A stretch of DNA of 18,915 nt from Flavobacteriales bacterium UBA1958 (lineage in GTDB: Bacteria > Bacteroidota > Bacteroidia > Flavobacteriales_D > Sanyastnellaceae), in contig DDEI01000009.1 in the NCBI GenBank assembly GCA_002336675.1, positions 1 to 18,915 on the forward strand. Direction: 5' to 3'. The position numbers and the translations under genes are program-made. Shown here in pieces: positions 7,010 to 14,507 of this stretch (its first letter is position 1; each line of letters starts with the position of its first letter). Under the pieces are notes generated by a model. The model saw nothing but the letters and a program-made list of their open reading frames with translations. It did no database searches and was not told where the DNA came from.

Positions 7010-7750
7010 ATGACCGGAGAAAAAAAACGTATTGAAGTCTGTTATTCGCCCAACCAATGGCACTTATACAAAAAAGACTACGAAATAGCAATTGTCATAG
7101 ACGTGCTGCGCGCGACGAGTGCTATTTGCGCGGCAGTAGAAAATGGAGTGACTATTATTCCTGTGAGTTCATTAGAGGAAGCTCAAGTATATCAGGACAA
7201 AGGATACTTGGTAGCTGCAGAGAGAAACGGACAAATAGTAGAAGGTTTTGACATGGGAAACTCTCCTGTTTCATTCAAGAACCCTGAGCTAAAAGGAAAA
7301 ACAGTTATCCTGACTACCACCAATGGAACAAAAGCTATAAACATAGCCAGAGAAAAAGAAACCGTAGCTATCGCCAGTTTAAATAATCTGGAAGCAATAT
7401 GTAACTGGCTCATAGAACAAAATAAAAATGTCCTTCTACTAGGCTCAGGCTGGAAAGACAAATTCAATCTTGAAGACACTATCTGCGCTGGCGCTATTGC
7501 AGACGAACTAATTGAAAGTCATAAATTCTTTGCGGAAGAAGATTCTACTATAGCAGCTAAATTCATTTACAGAAGCGCTAAAGAGAATATATTTAGCTTC
7601 TTAAAGGCTAGCTCACATAGAAGAAGATTAAGAAAATTAAACCTTAATGAAGACATAAAATACTGCCTTACTCCCAACACTACTTCTGTGGTCCCTATAT
7701 TACAAGGTGATGAAATAGTAGCAGCTAAAAAGCAGCTCGTTTCAGAATGA
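7010..7750 (+). CDS. comB: ComB-family protein (2-phosphosulfolactate phosphatase)
   Basis: ComB removes phosphate from 2-phosphosulfolactate to give sulfolactate, a Mg-dependent step first described in coenzyme M synthesis. The 246-residue sequence shows the family hallmarks: IVIDVLRATSA at residues 28-38, EGFDMGNSP, TTTNGTKAI, and LLGSGW with LEDTICAGA toward the C-terminus. The partner enzymes for sulfolactate synthesis (ComA, ComC) are not in the window, and coenzyme M is not expected in this group. The real product may therefore be sulfolactate for another purpose, or the substrate may differ. It lies 9 nt after gcvT and overlaps the next gene by 4 nt (ATGA), which suggests translational coupling. 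Family assignment is strong; the physiological role is open. Confidence 0.88.
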   Translation: MTGEKKRIEVCYSPNQWHLYKKDYEIAIVIDVLRATSAICAAVENGVTIIPVSSLEEAQVYQDKGYLVAAERNGQIVEGFDMGNSPVSFKNPELKGKTVILTTTNGTKAINIAREKETVAIASLNNLEAICNWLIEQNKNVLLLGSGWKDKFNLEDTICAGAIADELIESHKFFAEEDSTIAAKFIYRSAKENIFSFLKASSHRRRLRKLNLNEDIKYCLTPNTTSVVPILQGDEIVAAKKQLVSE

Positions 7751-8739
7751 AAAAGTACTGGGCTATAACAATACTCGGCACGCTTCTAATTTCTTTCAAT
7801 ACTATTAGGCCGAAGCACAATTGTTCTGACTGGGGCTTTTTTGCGCACAAAAAAATTAATAGATTAGCTATTTTCACTCTTCCAAGTGAAATGTTCGGGT
7901 TTTATAAAGCCCATGCCGATTACCTCACAGAACATTCTGTAGATGCAGATAAAAGAAGACACAGCGTAAAAGGAGAGGCCCCTAAGCACTATATAGACTT
8001 AGATCACTTCGGAGGAGATAGTTTGTCTGCGCCGGAAGACTTATTCGCCTTAATGCCGAGAAATTGGTATGATGCAGTAGATAAATTTACGGAAGACTCT
8101 CTAGAGGCCTATGGCACACTTCCATGGAACCTTAATCTCCTTTCGCTTAGACTGATAGAGTCCTTTAAAGAGAGGAATACGAAAAAAATACTTAGGCTTT
8201 CTGCAGACATAGGTCATTATATAGGAGATGCTCACGTGCCTTTACATACGACAGAAAACTATAACGGACAGGTAACCGGACAATATGGCATTCATGGGTT
8301 TTGGGAGAGCAGATTACCTGAACTTTTTTATGACGACTACGACCTGTTTGCTCCAGATATTTATTTCGTAGAAAGCAAAAGAGATTTTATTTGGGAGATA
8401 GTGGAGCAGAGTCATTATGCACTGGACAGCGTTTTAACATTCGAGAAAAACCTGAGCAGTGATTTTCCTGAGGATAAGAAAATGAGTTTCGAAGAAAGAG
8501 GTACTATGATTATGGAAGTATACTCCAAAGAATTCAGCACAGAATACCACAATAAGTTGGATGGAATGGTAGAACGAAGGTTCCGCTCTGCTATTCATTC
8601 TTTAGGATGTTTATGGTATACTTGTTGGGTAGAAGCGGGTCAGCCAGAATTAAATTCTTTAATTCCAGAGAATCTTCTCCCTCCATTAATTGAAAAAAAA
8701 GATTCTATAAATTCCGAATCCCACCCTAAGAGAAAATAA
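7747..8739 (+). CDS. Secreted phospholipase C / P1-nuclease superfamily protein
   Basis: Probable zinc-dependent exported hydrolase of the PLC/S1-P1 nuclease superfamily; the substrate, phospholipid or nucleic acid, cannot be told apart here. Residues 1-20 form a hydrophobic signal-like segment. Likely metal ligands typical of the all-helical trinuclear zinc fold are visible: Trp29 and His34 (DWGFFAHKK), the HYIDLDHF segment (residues 81-88), Asp154, His157, Asp161 and His163 in DIGHYIGDAHVPLH, and His183 and Glu187 in GIHGFWES. The 330-residue length suits this Bacteroidota family. In classical members the Trp is the mature N-terminus; here it lies a few residues past the hydrophobic segment, so the cleavage site is uncertain. 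Its ATG overlaps the comB stop codon by 4 nt. Confidence 0.8.
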   Translation: MKKYWAITILGTLLISFNTIRPKHNCSDWGFFAHKKINRLAIFTLPSEMFGFYKAHADYLTEHSVDADKRRHSVKGEAPKHYIDLDHFGGDSLSAPEDLFALMPRNWYDAVDKFTEDSLEAYGTLPWNLNLLSLRLIESFKERNTKKILRLSADIGHYIGDAHVPLHTTENYNGQVTGQYGIHGFWESRLPELFYDDYDLFAPDIYFVESKRDFIWEIVEQSHYALDSVLTFEKNLSSDFPEDKKMSFEERGTMIMEVYSKEFSTEYHNKLDGMVERRFRSAIHSLGCLWYTCWVEAGQPELNSLIPENLLPPLIEKKDSINSESHPKRK

Positions 8740-8775
8740 TTTCAGGCGTATACCTGCATAATGAAAACGAAACCC

Positions 8776-8804
8776 TTTAGCTGAGGAGAGCGCATCAGGC
8801 TAAA
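8776..8804. repeat. Bulged 9-bp hairpin after the gcvT-comB-hydrolase run
   Basis: TTTAGCTGA (8776-8784) can pair with TCAgGCTAAA (8795-8804), leaving one bulged G and a 10-nt loop. It lies 37 nt past the hydrolase stop codon. No T-run follows on either strand, so it is a candidate 3'-end structure rather than a proven intrinsic terminator. Confidence 0.35.
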
Positions 8805-8820
8805 CAAAAAGTCCCCAGTT

Positions 8821-9144
8821 ATGAAAAAAACAAGATTTATTTGTTTTGTTCCTACTCCTTTTTCTAACGGACAAAGGATCTCAAGCACAAAGTGGACAAA
8901 TAACTCCGGTAACTGAATTTCAAGAAGGCTTAATTCTGACTCAAAAAGGAATGGCCACTTTTTGAGGCCAATGACTTTGTAACTAACGGTTTCAACAGAA
9001 ACGATGGATTTAAAAGAACTTAAAACGAGATCATTTTAATTTAAGAGATTTATTCCAATAGCTAACATTACTCTTTGACAAGAGGGTTGAACTTTCTAGT
9101 AAAACAACATCATCATCTCAAACATCTTTATTCGGAAGATGAAA
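8821..9144 (+). pseudogene. Decayed gene for a secreted protein (multiple frameshifts)
   Basis: ATG-Lys-Lys at 8821 is followed, after a +1 base in the run of seven A (8824-8830), by an excellent signal peptide: LFVLFLLLFLTDKGSQAQ, with a likely cleavage site before AQS. That frame continues for about 25 codons to TGA at 8963. A second slip in the T5 run just before it restores a further coding-like stretch (EANDFVTNGFNRNDG) ending at TAA 9021. Farther on, short coding-like pieces (FNLRDLFQ, LFDKRVELSS) occur in shifted frames. This pattern is expected of a small exported-protein gene inactivated by indels in homopolymers. The original family is not recognisable. The alternative is sequencing or assembly error in homopolymers for the first two shifts, but additional stops farther on argue for true decay. 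Confidence 0.6.
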
Positions 9145-9167
9145 TTATATTTTTAATAAAACAGAGA

Positions 9168-9566
9168 CTAGAGCTTCGCCAATGCGATTAATATTTCCTC
9201 AGGACATTTCACTGGTCTTCCAGAATCAGCATTTAAAAAAACTAATGTTGTCTGTGCTTTAGACAAAACCTCCACTCCTCTTTTTAACTTGTAATCAAAT
9301 ACAATTTTAACTCCGGGTATATTAGTTAGGACAGTCTCTAACGTAAGGTTATCATCATAAAAAGCCGGTTTAATGTAATCTACGTTTAAATTCACCACAG
9401 GCAGTAAAATACCCTTCTCCTCTAATTTACGATAAGAAATCCCAAGACTTCGAAGCAACTCTACCCTTCCCACTTCAAAATAAGTGGCATAATTACCATA
9501 ATAGACATATCCCATCTTATCGGTTTCAGCATATCTCACCCGTATGTTAATGGTATGTTTATACAA
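9168..9566 (-). CDS. Acyl-CoA thioesterase, 4HBT/YbgC family hotdog fold
   Basis: Hydrolyses acyl-CoA thioesters; the exact substrate is unknown. The 132-residue chain is a complete single hotdog domain with the 4-hydroxybenzoyl-CoA thioesterase signature RYAETDKMGYVYYGNY, where Asp16 is the expected catalytic acid, followed by YFEVGRVE. The start is a TTG at 9566: no ATG occurs before residue 18, and a stop codon lies five codons upstream. Related proteins begin at this same point (M-Y-x-H before the RYAETD motif). It diverges from the 5'-nucleotidase gene with 53 nt between starts, so their promoters must overlap. A weak TAATTTAA box at 9581-9574 would again give an almost leaderless transcript. 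It is not clearly linked in function to its neighbours. Confidence 0.88.
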   Translation of the reverse strand: MYKHTINIRVRYAETDKMGYVYYGNYATYFEVGRVELLRSLGISYRKLEEKGILLPVVNLNVDYIKPAFYDDNLTLETVLTNIPGVKIVFDYKLKRGVEVLSKAQTTLVFLNADSGRPVKCPEEILIALAKL

Positions 9567-9604
9567 TATCAGCTTAAATTAAAACGGGAAGGTAAGATAA
9601 AAAG

Positions 9605-9612
9605 TAACTTTG
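9605..9612 (+). promoter_or_regulatory. Predicted -7 box of the 5'-nucleotidase operon
   Basis: TAACTTTG matches the Bacteroidota -7 consensus exactly and ends 8 nt before the ATG at 9620, predicting transcription start within about 2 nt of the start codon. No TTG is found at the expected -33 distance; the nearest candidate is a TTA at about 9579. Confidence 0.5.
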
Positions 9613-9619
9613 TAACGAG

Positions 9620-10360
9620 ATGAAAAAAATATTTCGAATATCCCTTTCTTTAGTAATTACTGCGCTTTTTATGCATTGCAGCGCGAATTTCAACGCCACT
9701 AATACAGCTATTAGTTACAACCAGCTAGATAGCACTATGACTGAGGAATCTCGTTCTTTAGCCAAACTTATAAAGCCTTATAACCAAGGGTTAGAGACCA
9801 CAATGAATTCAGTGATCAACACCTCTGAGAAAGACATGCTAAAAGCTAGACCAGAAGGAATATTGTCAAATTTTGTAGCAGATTTGATTTTCGAGGAAGT
9901 AAATGAGTTAGCCGAGTTCAATGGAGATTTATGCCTTCTAAATCACGGAGGACTCAGGAGTTCGCTCCCCTCTGGAAACATCACCGTAGGTGACATTTAT
10001 CAGCTAATGCCCTTTGACAATGAAGCTGTCATAATCGAGCTAAAAGGCGAAAAAATTTTAGAAATAGCTCAATATCTAGCTGAGTCAGGAGGAGAGCCTG
10101 TTTCCAATATAAAGCTAAAAATAAGCTCACCAGAGCTCATTTTAGTGAATAACAAGCGTGTGAATACCAATACCACCTATAACGTGATTACCTCTGATTA
10201 TTTAGCCCATGGAGGGGACAAAATGTACTTCTTTGAAAACCCCGTGAGCATAAAAAAAACAGGACTAAAAATTAGAGACTTGATATTAGAGCATATCCAA
10301 GAAGAAAAAGAACTAGGAAGAACCTTAAACGCAATATTAGATGGCCGGTTATTTCAATAA
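9620..10360 (+). CDS. 5'-nucleotidase C-terminal (substrate-binding) domain lipoprotein
   Basis: Carries only the C-terminal half of UshA-type 5'-nucleotidases, the part that binds the nucleoside. Residues 1-19 are a lipoprotein signal with Cys20 as lipid site (LFMHCSA). The domain shows EGILSNFVADLI, the loop NHGGLRSSLPSG (residues 108-119), ITVGDIYQLMPFDN, and the C-terminal signature DYLAHGGDKM (193-202). The metal centre is absent from this chain; it is encoded by the next gene, which overlaps by 20 nt. Together the two would make one two-domain enzyme for extracytoplasmic dephosphorylation of nucleotides, with the domains on separate polypeptides and the gene order reversed relative to the single-chain enzyme. 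A -7 box sits directly upstream. Confidence 0.9.
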   Translation: MKKIFRISLSLVITALFMHCSANFNATNTAISYNQLDSTMTEESRSLAKLIKPYNQGLETTMNSVINTSEKDMLKARPEGILSNFVADLIFEEVNELAEFNGDLCLLNHGGLRSSLPSGNITVGDIYQLMPFDNEAVIIELKGEKILEIAQYLAESGGEPVSNIKLKISSPELILVNNKRVNTNTTYNVITSDYLAHGGDKMYFFENPVSIKKTGLKIRDLILEHIQEEKELGRTLNAILDGRLFQ

Positions 10361-11252
10361 CAGAAGAAATTTCATAAAAAAAGTGAGCCTGGGCAGTGCT
10401 GCCTTTAGTTTAGGCCAAGGTCTAATCAATTCAGCTAAACCAGCAGAAGAATTAATCATCCTGCACACGAATGATGTGCACAGTCACATTCATGCTTTTA
10501 AAAAAAATCATTCTAGATATGCAGGAGCAGGAGGAGCGATTAAACGATCACTACTTATAGACAGCTATAGAAAACAATATAAAAATGTATTACTATTAGA
10601 TGCTGGTGATATTTTTCAAGGAACTCCATTCTTCAATTTTTATGGTGGAGAACTAGAAATGAAACTCATGACCAAAATGGGTTACGATGCAGCGACACTT
10701 GGAAACCATGACTTTGACGGGGGAATTGATGGATTGCTAAAGGCAAAGAAACACGGAAAATTCGACTTCATTAATGCCAATTATATAATTGAGAATGAGC
10801 TAAAAAATATAGTCAAGCCTTATAAAATATTCAAGAAGGGGAAAATAAAAGTGGGAGTCTTTGGGATTGGAATAGAATTGGAAGGCCTAGTAGACCCTAA
10901 ATTATGCGCAGGAATAATCTACACTGAACCGATTTCCAAGGCAAATAAAACAGCCACGCATCTCAAAGAAAAAATGGAATGCGATTATGTAATTTGTTTA
11001 AGTCACCTCGGGTTAAAATATGATTCAGATAAGGTGAGTGATATTATCCTAGCTAATAACAGTGAACACATCGATTTAATTATAGGAGGGCATACGCATA
11101 GTTTTCTGGATGAGCCGTTACGAATGAAAAATAAAAATGGAGAACAAACACTTGTAAGTCAAGCTGCTTGGGCCGGTTTGCGTTTAGGGATTGTTAAAGT
11201 AGAGTTCACTAAAGAGCTAAAAACTAGTGCTGGAATAACGACAAAAGTTTAA
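10341..11252 (+). CDS. 5'-nucleotidase metallophosphatase domain with Tat-like signal
   Basis: Calcineurin-like dinuclear metal phosphatase, the catalytic N-terminal half of a 5'-nucleotidase. Metal-site motifs are complete: HTNDVHSH (42-49, Asp45 and His47), DAGD (87-90), GNHD (121-124), a His in ICLSHLG and GGHTH (249-253). The N-terminus has a twin-arginine pattern, NRRNFIKK followed by a hydrophobic stretch, so export folded by Tat is likely, whereas its partner carries a Sec lipoprotein signal. The chain ends right after the domain at residue 303. The start lies inside the preceding gene (20-nt overlap), implying translational coupling. The pair next to dnaA is a familiar Bacteroidota arrangement as far as I recall, so the split is probably ancestral and not a recent break. 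Confidence 0.9.
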   Translation: MAGYFNNRRNFIKKVSLGSAAFSLGQGLINSAKPAEELIILHTNDVHSHIHAFKKNHSRYAGAGGAIKRSLLIDSYRKQYKNVLLLDAGDIFQGTPFFNFYGGELEMKLMTKMGYDAATLGNHDFDGGIDGLLKAKKHGKFDFINANYIIENELKNIVKPYKIFKKGKIKVGVFGIGIELEGLVDPKLCAGIIYTEPISKANKTATHLKEKMECDYVICLSHLGLKYDSDKVSDIILANNSEHIDLIIGGHTHSFLDEPLRMKNKNGEQTLVSQAAWAGLRLGIVKVEFTKELKTSAGITTKV

Positions 11253-11455
11253 ATTTCAAACCATGTCATTCGTTTCTTCTTTCAAAAGGTTCTTTACCTG
11301 TCAAAAAAAGTTCGAAGTCAAGTATAAAAAAGTTTTTTTTTAACCAATTTTATTTAATATTTGTACTCTATGTGTAAAACATCTCTTACAACAATTTTTA
11401 AGAGTGTTTTAATACAACCTAAACAAAATAATTAACCCTAATAAGTTATAAATAC

Positions 11456-12886
11456 ATGCTTAAAGATTATAACCAAGTTTGGAAAAACTGTCTGACTATT
11501 ATCAAAGATAATGTTAGTGAACAAGCCTACAAAACTTGGTTCGATCCCATCAAGCCCATTAAACTTGAAAATAATGTTTTAACGATTCAAGTGCCATCTC
11601 AATTTTTCTATGAATGGTTAGAGGAGCACTTCGTAAACTTATTAAAGAAAACGCTTACCAAAGAGCTAGGTGCTGAAGGAAGGCTTGAGTACTCCATAAT
11701 TATGGAAAACTCTCAAAGAAACTCTAGTCCTTACACAGTGAAAGTCCCGCCATCAAGCTCTAAAGCTGTTAAGAATAGGTCAGTAGCTATGCCTATGACC
11801 GGCACTTCTACACAGATAAAAAATCCTTTCGTAATTCCAGGCTTGAGAAAACTTCAAATAGACTCCAACCTCAACCCGAACTATTCTTTTGAAAACCTCA
11901 TAGAAGGTGAATGCAATAGATTAGCTCGAAGTGCTGGTTATGCAGTAGCTAAAAAACCGGGAGGAACTGCATTTAATCCGTTATTCATATATGGTTCTGT
12001 AGGCTTAGGTAAAACTCATTTAGCTCACGCTATAGGGATTGAAATTAAAGAACAAAATCCTGAAAAAACTGTTTTATACGTTACTTCAGAGAAGTTTACT
12101 CATCAGTTTATAGATGCTGTTAAAAACAACACTGTTAACGATTTCAGTCATTTCTATCAATTGATAGATGTACTTATTATAGACGATGTTCAATTCTTTA
12201 GCGGAAAGGAAAAAACACAGGATGTATTCTTCCACATATTCAACCACCTGCACCAAACTGGAAAACAAATAGTTCTTACTGCCGACAAGCCACCTGTAGA
12301 AATGCAAGGAATGGAGCAGAGACTGTTAAGCCGTTTCAAATGGGGACTTTCTGCAGACATTCAAGTACCATCTTTAGAAACTAGAGTAGCTATTTTAGAA
12401 AAGAAGATGTATACGGATGGTATCGAGCTTCCAAAAGAAGTAGTTGAATATTTAGCTTACAGCATTACTACGAACATTAGAGAATTAGAAGGAGCTTTAA
12501 TTTCTCTTATAGCACAGTCTTCACTGAACAAAAAATCTATCACGCTAGAGTTAGCCAAGAAAATGATAGATAAATTTGTGAAAAACACTGCTAGAGAAGT
12601 ATCTATCGACTATATCCAAAAAGTAGTTTGTGATTACTTCGATTTACCAATCGAATTACTGAAGTCTAAAACTAGAAAAAGAGAAATCGTACAAGCTAGA
12701 CAAATAGCTATGTATTTCGCTAAGAAAATGACTAAGTCTTCTCTAGCTAATATCGGACTTCACTGTGGTGGAAAAGATCACGCCACTGTGCTTCACGCAT
12801 GTAGAACAGTAAACAACCTACAAGAAACTGATAAGCATTTTAGAAAGTACCTAGATGACTTAGAGAAGAAGTTAAGTATACAATAA
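11456..12886 (+). CDS. dnaA: Chromosomal replication initiator DnaA
   Basis: AAA+ ATPase that binds DnaA boxes and melts the replication origin. The 476-residue chain has all four domains: domain I (about 1-80, opening with VWKNCLTIIKDN), a variable linker (about 85-125), the AAA+ core with Walker A GSVGLGKTH near residue 180 and Walker B VLIIDDVQFF near 237, and the C-terminal DNA-binding domain with CGGKDHATVLHACRTV near 437, the DnaA signature. The upstream 203 bp is AT-rich but has no clear promoter: TAATATTTG near 11355 is one base too long for the -7 form. A strong terminator follows 26 nt after the stop codon, so it is probably transcribed alone. Confidence 0.98.
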   Translation: MLKDYNQVWKNCLTIIKDNVSEQAYKTWFDPIKPIKLENNVLTIQVPSQFFYEWLEEHFVNLLKKTLTKELGAEGRLEYSIIMENSQRNSSPYTVKVPPSSSKAVKNRSVAMPMTGTSTQIKNPFVIPGLRKLQIDSNLNPNYSFENLIEGECNRLARSAGYAVAKKPGGTAFNPLFIYGSVGLGKTHLAHAIGIEIKEQNPEKTVLYVTSEKFTHQFIDAVKNNTVNDFSHFYQLIDVLIIDDVQFFSGKEKTQDVFFHIFNHLHQTGKQIVLTADKPPVEMQGMEQRLLSRFKWGLSADIQVPSLETRVAILEKKMYTDGIELPKEVVEYLAYSITTNIRELEGALISLIAQSSLNKKSITLELAKKMIDKFVKNTAREVSIDYIQKVVCDYFDLPIELLKSKTRKREIVQARQIAMYFAKKMTKSSLANIGLHCGGKDHATVLHACRTVNNLQETDKHFRKYLDDLEKKLSIQ

Positions 12887-12911
12887 AAACAGCTCAAATC
12901 GAACTCATTTC

Positions 12912-12946
12912 AGGCCCTGTCAGTTTTACTGATGGGGCCTTTTTTT
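12912..12946 (+). terminator. Strong intrinsic terminator of dnaA
   Basis: A 13-bp stem, AGGCCCTGTCAGT (12912-12924) with ACTGATGGGGCCT (12928-12940) including two G-U pairs, closes a TTT loop and is followed by six further T. This is a textbook Rho-independent terminator and the best-formed one in the window. Confidence 0.92.
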
Positions 12947-13053
12947 GGTCAAAACAATCTACACCTCTAAACACATGTCTACAAATCCAAATTATCATTG
13001 GTGAATTTTCACCTCGACTGACCAAACTGCGTCTTTCGCATAGGTTGTTTTTA

Positions 13054-13248
13054 TCACTTTTGAAATAGACAAATACTACGAAAACCGCTTAGCAATAGTT
13101 CTAGTATTTCAACCATCACCCATATTGCTCTATTTCTATCTTTTTCAATTTCATTCCTACTACATATATGTGCATAAGCCTCTTTAGATTTAGAACGATG
13201 TACTATGCTAAACCAAGGATTTTTCGGACATTTAGAAAATGAAAGCAT
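13054..13248 (-). CDS. Possible small unrecognised ORF or gene remnant
   Basis: The gap after dnaA (12887-13238) holds the terminator, then on the minus strand an open frame of 64 codons from ATG 13248 to TGA 13054. It is purine-rich like the real genes and encodes a charged sequence, with CPKNPWFSIV and HRSKSKEAYAHI near the start and a likely helix EKDRNRAIWVMVEILELLL near the end. I do not recognise the family. Its start overlaps the first 10 nt of the divergent phosphatase gene, which is unusual for two live genes, so a truncated remnant is as likely as a functional gene. Low certainty. Confidence 0.25.
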   Translation of the reverse strand: MLSFSKCPKNPWFSIVHRSKSKEAYAHICSRNEIEKDRNRAIWVMVEILELLLSGFRSICLFQK

Positions 13249-13700
13249 TGATGATTTGTTTGGGAAATATTTGTCGTTCACCTATGGCAGAAGGAATCGT
13301 TAGAAAATTAGCAGCAGAAAGAGGGATAGAGATACAACTAGATTCATGCGGCACTAATGGATTTCATGATGGCCAGTCTCCTGATAGCCGAGCTACGAGA
13401 AACCTAAAAGAAAAAGGAATCGATATTTCAGATTTGTATTCTAGAAAATTTCAGAGTAGTGATTTCGATAAGTTTGATGTATTGTTCACCATGGACTTAT
13501 CTAATAGAGATACTATCTTAGCCTTAGCCAAAACAGAGAGCGATAGAAAAAAAGTTAGACTATTCCTTAATGAAGCTCACCCAGGAAAAGACCTCCCCGT
13601 TCCTGACCCCTATTATGGAGGAGATGAGGGTTTTGAATCTGTATACCAATTAATAAACGAAGCCGCTGTAGCCTTCCTAAATAAAATAGAACATGAGTAA
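13239..13700 (+). CDS. Low-molecular-weight protein-tyrosine phosphatase
   Basis: Cytoplasmic phosphotyrosine (or arsenate-reductase-like) phosphatase of 153 residues. The P-loop C-x5-R is at the N-terminus, CLGNICRS with nucleophile Cys7 and Arg13, and the general acid Asp lies in the late PDPYYGG motif near residue 122, where LMW-PTPs carry it. A complete, ordinary family member. Its last 8 nt overlap the start of the methyltransferase gene (ATG inside the sequence encoding the final His-Glu-stop), so the two are translated together. No promoter matching TAnnTTTG is evident upstream. Bacteroidota LMW-PTPs of this chromosomal type lack a linked capsule locus; none is seen here, so a general role is more likely than control of polysaccharide export. 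Confidence 0.93.
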   Translation: MKALMICLGNICRSPMAEGIVRKLAAERGIEIQLDSCGTNGFHDGQSPDSRATRNLKEKGIDISDLYSRKFQSSDFDKFDVLFTMDLSNRDTILALAKTESDRKKVRLFLNEAHPGKDLPVPDPYYGGDEGFESVYQLINEAAVAFLNKIEHE

Positions 13701-14412
13701 AGGAACATTATTTTTAATCCCATGTACTATAGGGAGCTCGCCTGAATTGGTATTGCCTTCTGCTGTATTTGAAGTAGTGAACCAAATAGATTTCTATGTG
13801 GTGGAAAACTTGCGCTCAGCTCGACGGTTTTTAAGTTCAATTAAAATTTCAACTAAAATAGACGACTTGACGTTTTACGAACTAGGCAAGCACACGCAAG
13901 AAAGTGACATTCCTAGCTTCTTAAATCCTGCTCTTGAAGGAAAAAATATAGGCTTAATATCTGAAGCCGGACTTCCTGCTGTAGCAGATCCTGGAGGAAA
14001 ATTAGTAGCCATCGCCCACGGCAGAGGAATAACGGTCAAGCCTTTAACTGGGCCAAACTCTCTTATGCTTGCCTTAATGAGCAGTGGATTTAATGGACAG
14101 AACTTCCGGTTCAGAGGTTATATTCCTAAGGAAAGAGGAGATCGAATTTCATTCTTGAAAGACATGGAAACGGATGCTACTAAAAGGAGTATTTCTCAAA
14201 TATTCATGGATACTCCGTTTAGAAATGACCATGTATTAGAAGATTGTATTCTTCATTTATCCCCAAAAACCTTTCTAAACATTTCAGCAGATATCACTTT
14301 ACCAACTGAATTTATAAAAACTATGCCTATAGAGCAGTGGAAAAGGCAGAAACCACTTTTAAAGAAGCGGCCTACTATTTTTATTATTGGCAGACCGGAG
14401 TATTTGTATTAG
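13693..14412 (+). CDS. RsmI-related SAM-dependent methyltransferase (tetrapyrrole methylase fold)
   Basis: Member of the RsmI/tetrapyrrole methylase superfamily, likely an rRNA or tRNA methyltransferase. The N-terminus GTLFLIPCTIG fits the family's first SAM-site strand, and the hallmark LISEAGLPAVADPGG lies at residues 88-102, followed by the TGPNS segment near 119. E. coli RsmI 2'-O-methylates C1402 of 16S rRNA and is about 286 residues; this protein is shorter (239) and differs in the C-terminal half, a variant seen in Bacteroidota beside LMW-PTP. Whether it is the true RsmI or a paralogue cannot be decided from this window, because a canonical rsmI may lie elsewhere. Translation is probably coupled to the phosphatase gene by an 8-nt overlap. 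Confidence 0.82.
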   Translation: MSKGTLFLIPCTIGSSPELVLPSAVFEVVNQIDFYVVENLRSARRFLSSIKISTKIDDLTFYELGKHTQESDIPSFLNPALEGKNIGLISEAGLPAVADPGGKLVAIAHGRGITVKPLTGPNSLMLALMSSGFNGQNFRFRGYIPKERGDRISFLKDMETDATKRSISQIFMDTPFRNDHVLEDCILHLSPKTFLNISADITLPTEFIKTMPIEQWKRQKPLLKKRPTIFIIGRPEYLY

Positions 14413-14507
14413 TCATTCTTTCTAAAAGAAATAGCACAGCAGCCACTTACAAATCTAAACATTCTGTTAGCACATCTATTTAAGGACAACTATATTATAT
14501 TAGCCTT

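Noticed and set aside
7192..7479. Minus-strand ORF of 95 codons
   Set aside because: It is antisense to comB and its composition mirrors that gene.
11308..11345. A-run and T-run upstream of dnaA as a terminator or origin unwinding element
   Set aside because: There is no GC stem before the T-run and no DnaA box array beside it.
12086..12307. Minus-strand ORF of 73 codons
   Set aside because: It is antisense to the AAA+ core of dnaA.
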